Below, in pieces: positions 1-3,724 of a stretch of 6,007 nt of DNA. The notes below the pieces were generated by a model. The model had not been told where the DNA came from. It did no database searches and saw nothing but the letters and a program-made list of their open reading frames with translations. Origin of the DNA: Lachnospiraceae bacterium UBA3332 (GTDB lineage Bacteria > Bacillota > Clostridia > Lachnospirales > Lachnospiraceae); contig DERU01000307.1 in the NCBI GenBank assembly GCA_002361095.1, forward strand, positions 979-6,985, given 5' to 3'. How positions within the stretch are numbered: position 1 is the stretch's first letter; each line of letters opens with the position of its first letter. The position numbers were made by a program, and so were the translations under genes.

Positions 1-903
1 CAGGGCGTGGTCACCATCAACCTGGTGGACGTGGCGCTTTCCTCCGGCGGCGATATGGAAAATTTCTGGAAGATTTTCGACGAAAGGCTTGCGTTGTGCC
101 ACCGCGCCCTGTTGTACCGCCACGAACGCCTTAAGGGAACCCTATCGGACGCCGCCCCCATTTTATGGCAATACGGCGCCATTGCACGCCTGAAAAAGGG
201 CGAAACCATTGACAAGCTTTTATACGGCGGATATTCCACCATCTCCCTCGGCTATGCGGGTCTGTATGAATGTGTCAAATACATGACCGGTAAATCCCAT
301 ACCGACCCGGAGGCAACTCCTTTTGCGCTGGATGTGATGAAATACATGAACGCCGCCTGCGATAAGTGGACGCTGGAAAGCAACATTAAATTTTCCATCT
401 ACGGCTCTCCCATTGAGAGTACCACTTACAAATTTGCAAAATGCCTGCAAAAACGATTCGGCATCATAGAAGGCGTGACCGATAAAACCTATATTACCAA
501 CAGCTACCATGTACACGTGTCGGAGCCCATCGACGCTTTTTCCAAACTGGCCCTGGAAGCACAGTTCCAGTCCCTTTCCACCGGCGGCGCGATCAGCTAT
601 GTGGAAGTACCCAACATGCAGGATAACATCCCTGCGGTGCTGCAGGTAATCCGCTTTATCTACGACAACATCATGTATGCGGAACTCAACACCAAAAGCG
701 ACTACTGCCAGTGCTGCGGTTTCAGCGGCGAAATCGGCATCGTGGAAGATACGGACGGCAAACTGGTTTGGGAGTGTCCCAAGTGCGGCAACCGTGATCA
801 GGATAAAATGAATGTAGCCAGAAGAACCTGCGGCTATATCGGTACCCAATTTTGGAACCAGGGACGTACACAGGAAATCCGGGAAAGGGTCCTGCATCTG
901 TAA
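1..903 (+). CDS. nrdD: Anaerobic (class III) ribonucleoside-triphosphate reductase, large subunit; 3' part only
   Basis: This frame is open from the first base, so the gene begins upstream of the window; 300 residues, the C-terminal part of a roughly 700-residue family, are visible. NrdD reduces ribonucleoside triphosphates to deoxyribonucleotides in the cytoplasm under anoxia, using a glycyl radical. Seen directly: the start GVVTINLV, a strand conserved in NrdD; a zinc-ribbon-like pair of cysteine motifs near the end (visible residues C236/C239 in CQCC, and C259/C262 in CPKC); and the radical loop RRTCGYIG, whose glycine (visible residue 278, codon 832-834) is 22 residues from the C-terminus, as the family requires. 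The tail NQGRTQEIRERVLHL is also typical. The ATP-cone and active-site cysteines would lie upstream. nrdG follows 82 nt downstream on the same strand, the usual pairing. The identification is secure; only the missing 5' part is unknown. Confidence 0.97.
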   Translation, partial: QGVVTINLVDVALSSGGDMENFWKIFDERLALCHRALLYRHERLKGTLSDAAPILWQYGAIARLKKGETIDKLLYGGYSTISLGYAGLYECVKYMTGKSHTDPEATPFALDVMKYMNAACDKWTLESNIKFSIYGSPIESTTYKFAKCLQKRFGIIEGVTDKTYITNSYHVHVSEPIDAFSKLALEAQFQSLSTGGAISYVEVPNMQDNIPAVLQVIRFIYDNIMYAELNTKSDYCQCCGFSGEIGIVEDTDGKLVWECPKCGNRDQDKMNVARRTCGYIGTQFWNQGRTQEIRERVLHL

Positions 904-912
904 ACCATACGG

Positions 913-968
913 CGGTTCATTCCGGAACCGTTTCGGGCGCGGGTTTTTACCCTGTAAAAAACCGCGCC
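913..968 (+). other. Two tandem hairpins in the nrdD-nrdG spacer
   Basis: Two inverted repeats fill the spacer. The first pairs 913-918 (CGGTTC) with 925-930 (GAACCG) around a 6-nt loop. The second pairs 936-948 with 956-968: seven G-C pairs, one G/A mismatch, then five A-T pairs around a 7-nt loop. Neither is followed by a clear T-run, since the second is followed by TTATTTGGAGG, which leads directly into the nrdG ribosome binding site. They are therefore unlikely to be full terminators. I infer a partial attenuator, RNA-processing site or 3' stabiliser that could make more NrdD than NrdG, because the activase is needed in smaller amounts. The inverted repeats are certain; the function is a guess. 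Confidence 0.5.
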
Positions 969-985
969 TTATTTGGAGGAACATT

Positions 986-1528
986 ATGAACTATGGAGAA
1001 ATCAAAAAATGCGATATCGCAAACGGGGAAGGCATACGCGTAACGCTCTTCGTCTCCGGCTGCACCCACCACTGCAAAGGATGCTTCCAGCCGCAGACCT
1101 GGGATTTTGCTTACGGCAGACCTTTCGGGAAAGAAGCGGCGCAGGAAATCCTTGACGCCCTGTCCCCGCATTATGTCAACGGCCTGACCCTGCTGGGAGG
1201 CGAACCCTTTGAGCCGGACAACCAGCGCGCGCTGCTGCCGTTTTTGCGTACCGTCCGTTCCCGCCTCCCCCATAAAAATATCTGGTGTTACACCGGCTAT
1301 ACGCTGGAGGATGATCTCCTGTCCGAAAGCCGCGCGCGCTGCGAATGTACGGACGGAATGCTTTCCCTTTTGGACGTACTGGTGGACGGCGAATTTGTGG
1401 AAGAAAAAAAGGATATCAGTCTCCCTTTTCGCGGTTCCTCCAACCAACGGATCATAGATGTGCAAAAAACGCTGGCAGCCGGAAAAACCATCCCATGGAA
1501 GCTGGAAAGCGAATCCATCCAAATGTAG
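986..1528 (+). CDS. nrdG: Anaerobic ribonucleotide reductase-activating protein (radical SAM)
   Basis: 180 residues, close to family length. NrdG uses a [4Fe-4S] cluster and S-adenosylmethionine to generate the glycyl radical on NrdD. The cluster motif CX3CX2C is intact (C26, C30 and C33 in CTHHCKGC), followed by a tryptophan (W39) near the family's usual TWD position. GGEPF at 71-75 is the SAM-binding GGE motif. The N-terminal stretch MNYGEIKKCDIANGEGIR matches NrdG proteins. The start ATG at 986 is set by a strong ribosome binding site GGAGGA (975-980) with 5 nt spacing. An overlapping reading frame beginning at 973 is out of frame and is ignored. The gene lies directly after nrdD and is probably co-transcribed, with the spacer hairpins possibly tuning its level. 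Its TAG stop (1526-1528) touches the stop of the convergent mntP gene. No separate terminator is evident. Confidence 0.97.
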   Translation: MNYGEIKKCDIANGEGIRVTLFVSGCTHHCKGCFQPQTWDFAYGRPFGKEAAQEILDALSPHYVNGLTLLGGEPFEPDNQRALLPFLRTVRSRLPHKNIWCYTGYTLEDDLLSESRARCECTDGMLSLLDVLVDGEFVEEKKDISLPFRGSSNQRIIDVQKTLAAGKTIPWKLESESIQM

Positions 1529-2113
1529 TCAAAGTCCCTGCAGCAGGATTTTCACCCCCAGAAACAACAGAATCAATCCGCCGGCAGCCTCCGCCCTGTT
1601 TTTATATCTGCATCCAAACAAATTGCCGATTTTCACCCCTGCGGCAGACAAAAGGAATGTGGTCGCCCCGATTATGAGACAGCCTGCCGCAGTATTGGCC
1701 AGGCCGCCCATCCCCTTTAACACCGCTACCGGCACGCAGGCAAAGGTGACGCCCACCGCCAACGCGTCGATGCTGGTGGCAACCGCCAGCGGAAGCATCT
1801 CTTTTCCGGAAAGACTGCAGGACCCGGCTTCCTCCCCGCCCTTCGCAAAAGCTTCTTTCAGCATATTCAAACCGATCAGCCCAAGCAGGATAAAAGCCAC
1901 CCAGGGCGCAACCCGGTTGATATACGCCTCAAACTGTATGCCCAGTATATATCCCAGAAACGGCATCAATGCCTGAAAGCCTCCAAACCACGCTCCCACC
2001 ACACTGCCCTGCCTCCATGTCAGCCCGCGCATCGCCAGGCCCTTGCAGACCGCAACCGCAAACGCATCCATGGATAATCCCACCGCCAGCAACAGTAACG
2101 TCAGTAAATCCAT
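1529..2113 (-). CDS. mntP: Manganese efflux pump MntP
   Basis: 194 residues, the size of the MntP/YebN family, which exports Mn2+ across the cytoplasmic membrane. The protein is very hydrophobic, with about six probable membrane segments (roughly 3-23, 36-57, 66-87, 105-126, 131-154 and 166-190). It shows the family's internal duplication: GLSMDAFAV near residues 12-20 and ATSIDALAVG near 112-121. D16 and D116 sit in these motifs, where the family has functionally important aspartates. A charged loop (KEAFAKGGEEAG, about 86-97) separates the halves. The ATG at 2113-2111 is preceded by AAGGGGG, a good ribosome binding site with 8 nt spacing. The long leader carries a yybP-ykoY riboswitch, an independent argument that the transported ion is manganese. 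The gene is convergent with nrdG and their stops abut (1528/1529), so any terminator must lie inside nrdG. Confidence 0.95.
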   Translation of the reverse strand: MDLLTLLLLAVGLSMDAFAVAVCKGLAMRGLTWRQGSVVGAWFGGFQALMPFLGYILGIQFEAYINRVAPWVAFILLGLIGLNMLKEAFAKGGEEAGSCSLSGKEMLPLAVATSIDALAVGVTFACVPVAVLKGMGGLANTAAGCLIIGATTFLLSAAGVKIGNLFGCRYKNRAEAAGGLILLFLGVKILLQGL

Positions 2114-2152
2114 CTAAATTCCCCCTTGTCCTGTAATGAAATCCCGTACCGG

Positions 2153-2180
2153 CGGCACGCCGCGTCGGGCGCGGTTGCCG
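2153..2180 (-). other. GC-rich hairpin in the mntP leader
   Basis: Read on the minus strand, CGGCA (2180-2176) pairs with TGCCG (2157-2153), and CCGCG (2174-2170) pairs with CGCGG (2164-2160) around the loop CCCGA, with small bulges of 1 and 2 nt. The stem is 10 pairs, almost all G-C, and ends about 25 nt before the mntP ribosome binding site. There is no T-run after it on this strand. It could insulate the ribosome binding site from the riboswitch region or slow the polymerase; neither can be shown from sequence alone. Confidence 0.45.
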
Positions 2181-2218
2181 TCAGGCTACTTTTTCCTCAC
2201 GTGCGTGTACGCATCACC

Positions 2219-2269
2219 GTCTTTTTTGTACGGCAGAAACTTTCATTTCCTATCGTACAAAAAAAAGAC
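2219..2269 (-). repeat. Long inverted repeat spanning the riboswitch terminator U-tract
   Basis: On the minus strand the left arm (2269-2254: GTC, eight T, GTACG) pairs with the right arm (2232-2219: CGTAC, six A, GAC). This gives 14 pairs with two unpaired T, closed by a 21-nt loop that itself contains a short GAAA/TTTC pairing. The left arm includes the U-tract of the terminator just upstream. Outside it, TGCGTGT (2278-2272) can also pair with ACACGCA (2208-2202), which would draw in part of the terminator's 3' arm. Because the right arm is made after the termination decision, it cannot be a classical antiterminator. It could lock the read-through RNA in an open form or protect it. It is not followed by a T-run. 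Confidence 0.6.
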
Positions 2270-2300
2270 ACACACGCAACGATAATGCTGCGCATGAGTC
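2259..2300 (-). terminator. Intrinsic terminator forming the riboswitch expression platform
   Basis: On the minus strand, 2300-2287 (GACTCATGCGCAGC) pairs with 2280-2267 (GTTGCGTGTGTGTC). Thirteen of 14 positions pair, three of them G-U, with one U-U mismatch; the loop is ATTATC. Eight T residues (2266-2259) follow at once, giving a textbook Rho-independent terminator. The 5' arm uses the same bases (2298-2294, CTCAT) that close the P1 helix of the aptamer, and part of the conserved ACGAGACT segment, so P1 and the terminator cannot form together. I infer that Mn2+ binding stabilises P1, prevents the terminator and lets mntP be transcribed. Confidence 0.85.
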
Positions 2301-2377
2301 TCGTCATAAAAGACAAACCAGACCGCTTCCGGTCAGTATGTTGGCTTGTCACACCAATGTGCCGACTACTCCCCCAT
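2294..2377 (-). promoter_or_regulatory. yybP-ykoY (Mn2+) riboswitch aptamer
   Basis: The minus-strand RNA carries the hallmark segments of the yybP-ykoY family in order. GGGGGAGTAG (2375-2366) matches the L1 consensus. A small P2 hairpin follows, with the loop ATTG. A long P3 arm pairs GACAAGCCA (2350-2342) with TGGTTTGTC (2320-2312); it encloses the internal-loop segment ACATACT and a GACCG-GAAG-CGGTC hairpin. The arm is followed by the conserved ACGAGACT (2304-2297). P1 closes as ATGGG (2377-2373) with CTCAT (2298-2294). Members of this family sense Mn2+ and commonly precede mntP, as here. The overlap of P1 with the following terminator makes an ON switch the simplest reading. A covariance-model scan against the Rfam yybP-ykoY family would settle the exact boundaries. 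Confidence 0.92.
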
Positions 2378-2389
2378 CCGATTATTATG

Positions 2390-2419
2390 ATCTTATCAGC
2401 CCATCCGCCTGTTAGTCAA
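2390..2419 (-). promoter_or_regulatory. Sigma-A-type promoter for the mntP leader
   Basis: On the minus strand, TTGACT (2419-2414, five of six consensus bases) is separated by 18 nt from TAAGAT (2395-2390, four of six). Transcription would begin near 2383, a few bases before the riboswitch P1 helix, which is the expected place. No operator (for example an MntR site) was recognised around it, so the riboswitch may be the main manganese control. Between this promoter and the divergent one at 2531, the GC-rich stretch 2420-2530 holds only short palindromes (such as CCCATGGG at 2467) and nothing that can be named. Confidence 0.7.
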
Positions 2420-2530
2420 TACAAACCCTTCCCAAACTGCGGAAATTTGTAACGGGCGTGTCTTCCCATGGGGTGGAGAAGGGCCTGGGCCAAACCGGGG
2501 GGCGCGCACTCGACTGTAAAAATTTATCAG

Positions 2531-2559
2531 TTGCATTTTAGGGATTTCACCGATATACT
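2531..2559 (+). promoter_or_regulatory. Sigma-A-type promoter for the HD-domain gene
   Basis: TTGCAT (2531-2536) and TATACT (2554-2559, five of six consensus bases) are spaced by exactly 17 nt, with an AT-rich stretch just upstream (about 2517-2528). The -35 box is weak (three of six bases). The predicted start of transcription is near 2566, leaving a leader of about 90 nt before the ATG at 2656. It is divergent from the mntP promoter, about 110 nt away. Confidence 0.6.
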
Positions 2560-2574
2560 AAACGTAGCGTGAAA

Positions 2575-2610
2575 GCGCGCAACATGCGGCTTTCCCGCGT
2601 GGCGGCGCGC
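2575..2610 (+). other. Structured 5' leader of the HD-domain gene
   Basis: GCGCGC at 2575-2580 can pair with GCGCGC at 2605-2610. Inside them CATGCGG (2583-2589) pairs with CCGCGTG (2595-2601) around the loop CTTTC. The result is a two-part, mostly G-C stem of 13 pairs, beginning about 9 nt after the predicted transcription start. It ends about 30 nt before the ribosome binding site, so it does not hide it directly, and there is no T-run. It does not match any riboswitch class I recognise. It could stabilise the mRNA 5' end or be a protein-binding site. Confidence 0.4.
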
Positions 2611-2655
2611 CAATCAGGACGCATGCCGTTTCAGAAAAGAAAGGATGTGATTCCA

Positions 2656-3150
2656 ATGGAGATTACCGTTTCGGATGATATCAGCGCCGAATTCCTCGGC
2701 CTCGTGCAGACCATTCTGGAAGATGAAGAATTTTGCAAGCTGACACGTTACAGACAGCATTACCAGACGACACGCTTCATGCACAGCCTCAACGTTTCCT
2801 ATCTTTCTTGGCGCACCGCCAAAAAATTAGGGCTGGAAGAACGCGTAGCCGCACGGGCCGGTCTGTTGCATGATTTTTGTGTTTACGATTTTAAGGATAA
2901 ACTGCCCAAAGGGCAGATACAGGCGTTTTATCATCCCAAAGTTGCCGCAAAAACCAGCGAAGAGCGCTTCCCGCTTTATGAAAAGGAGCGGCAGGCAATC
3001 CTTTCCCACATGTTCCCCCTGGGGCCTGTTCCCAGAAGCCGCGAGGCATGGGTGATCAGCTGTATGGATAAGTTCTGCGCCTGCACGGAATTTCTGCAGG
3101 TACGCGTCGCGCTGGCCAGACGGAACCGTGTGATGGTGGATTGTGCGTGA
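2656..3150 (+). CDS. HD-domain protein, putative metal-dependent phosphohydrolase
   Basis: 164 residues, no signal peptide or membrane segment, so probably cytoplasmic. The spacing of histidines and aspartates fits the HD superfamily: H43 (in FMHSLNVSY), H72-D73 (in GLLHDFCVYDF), H93 (in FYHPKVA), H118 (in ILSHMFPLG) and D138 (in CMDKFCA). The order H...HD...H...H...D suggests a di-metal centre hydrolysing a phosphoester. The layout resembles a small single-domain HD family common in Firmicutes whose members show HD, then HP, then HMFPL, then a DK(F/Y)C segment. I know of no established substrate. It lacks the GYP motif, so it should not be called a cyclic-di-GMP phosphodiesterase. I chose ATG 2656 because AAGGA (2641-2645) lies 10 nt before it. 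The frame stays open up to a GTG at 2569, but that is only a few bases after the predicted transcript start and has no ribosome binding site. The gene stands alone: divergent from mntP and convergent with the Hpt gene. Confidence 0.88.
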   Translation: MEITVSDDISAEFLGLVQTILEDEEFCKLTRYRQHYQTTRFMHSLNVSYLSWRTAKKLGLEERVAARAGLLHDFCVYDFKDKLPKGQIQAFYHPKVAAKTSEERFPLYEKERQAILSHMFPLGPVPRSREAWVISCMDKFCACTEFLQVRVALARRNRVMVDCA

Positions 3151-3218
3151 CGGCTTCATGCCGGCATTGCGGCTGCCCGGTGAGGTAAACCGCAAGATCC
3201 TGCTTCCATGCATTACAC

Positions 3219-3250
3219 CAGCCCCTTCCCGTAAAAACGGAAAGGGGCTG
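3219..3250 (+). terminator. Convergent intergenic hairpin, possible bidirectional 3' end
   Basis: Bases 3219-3232 pair with 3237-3250: 13 of 14 positions pair (one C/A mismatch) around an AAAA loop, with a CCCC/GGGG core. It lies between the HD-domain gene (plus strand) and the Hpt gene (minus strand), where shared 3'-end structures are common. Neither strand shows a T-run right after the stem, so it is not a classical intrinsic terminator. It may instead be a 3' stabiliser. The hairpin is certain, its role is not. Confidence 0.45.
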
Positions 3251-3254
3251 CATG

Positions 3255-3290
3255 AAAAAGACCAATCCTAAAATACGGACTGCTTTTGGC
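3255..3290 (-). terminator. Candidate weak terminator of the cyclic-di-GMP/Hpt operon
   Basis: On the minus strand GCCAA (3290-3286) can pair with TTGGT (3265-3261), and TCC (3279-3277) with GGA (3268-3266), around an AT-rich loop; C and five T (3259-3255) follow at once. The T-run is well placed, but the stem is short and interrupted by an internal bulge, so strength is doubtful. It lies about 70 nt after the Hpt stop codon, and the stronger hairpin at 3219-3250 follows, so the two may work together. Confidence 0.35.
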
Positions 3291-3358
3291 GCATTTATAG
3301 CCTGCCCTGCGTCATATGGCTGGTTACTTTATTATTTGATGTACCAGAAGCGCCCAAA

Positions 3359-3721
3359 TCACGCCCCTGCGCTGTCACGCAGGGCACAGATCGCCTCCAC
3401 CGCCTGTTGGTAATCCTTCCGCACCGCTGCCAGCAAAACGTCCTCATCCTCAGATGCCCCTGACCGCAGTGCTTCCGTCAGTTTATTGCTGGATTCATAC
3501 AGTGTGGAAAATCCAAGGTTCTGGCACACGCCCTTAATCGTATGGGCAGCCCGGAAAGCTTCCTCATAGTTGCGCTCTTCCAGCGCCTTGCACAAGTTCC
3601 CGAAGCTGGCGTCATCCAAAAATTTTATTGTGAATTTCTGCACCAGCTTCTCACTGCGCAGCCTGCCCAACACCCCATCGTAATCGGCACCCATGGCCGC
3701 ATAGCATTCCTTCAAAGTCAT
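3359..3721 (-). CDS. Free-standing Hpt (histidine phosphotransfer) protein
   Basis: 120 residues, essentially a single Hpt domain, the four-helix bundle that carries phosphate between receiver domains in a phosphorelay. The active-site motif is AAHTIKGVCQNLGF (59-72): H60 is the probable phosphorylated histidine, with the usual K63-G64 and the downstream NLG. The remainder is helical, charged and soluble, with no kinase, membrane or output domain. It is the second gene of an operon: its ATG lies 3 nt after the TAG stop of the receiver/HD-GYP/GGDEF gene, and its ribosome binding site AAGGAG lies within that gene's last codons, so translation is probably coupled. This suggests that it exchanges phosphate with the neighbouring receiver domain, acting as donor or as phosphate sink. 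No histidine kinase is present in the window, so the partner kinase is unknown. Confidence 0.9.
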   Translation of the reverse strand: MTLKECYAAMGADYDGVLGRLRSEKLVQKFTIKFLDDASFGNLCKALEERNYEEAFRAAHTIKGVCQNLGFSTLYESSNKLTEALRSGASEDEDVLLAAVRKDYQQAVEAICALRDSAGA

Positions 3722-3724
3722 ACC

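Noticed and set aside
220..1522. Long minus-strand open frames (220-984 and 947-1522) opposite nrdD and nrdG
   Set aside because: They are antisense to two clearly identified enzymes and have no family resemblance or convincing start sites.
1535..1552. Short CCTG-CAG-CAGG stem followed by ATTTT just after nrdG, as an nrdG terminator
   Set aside because: The stem is only 4-5 pairs with a 3-nt loop and the T-run is short; it is explained by mntP codons.
2214..2246. A 10-residue leader peptide frame (MKVSAVQKRR) in the mntP leader on the minus strand
   Set aside because: The only AGGA lies 1 nt from its ATG, too close for normal initiation, and the frame sits in the loop and arm of a long hairpin.
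2126..2452. A 108-codon plus-strand frame covering the mntP leader
   Set aside because: The same bases form the riboswitch, terminator and promoter on the minus strand; the predicted peptide shows no family features and no ribosome binding site.
2569..2655. An upstream GTG start extending the HD-domain protein by 29 residues
   Set aside because: It would begin within a few bases of the predicted transcription start, has no ribosome binding site, and the added residues are arginine-rich and cover an RNA hairpin. ATG 2656 has a good AAGGA.
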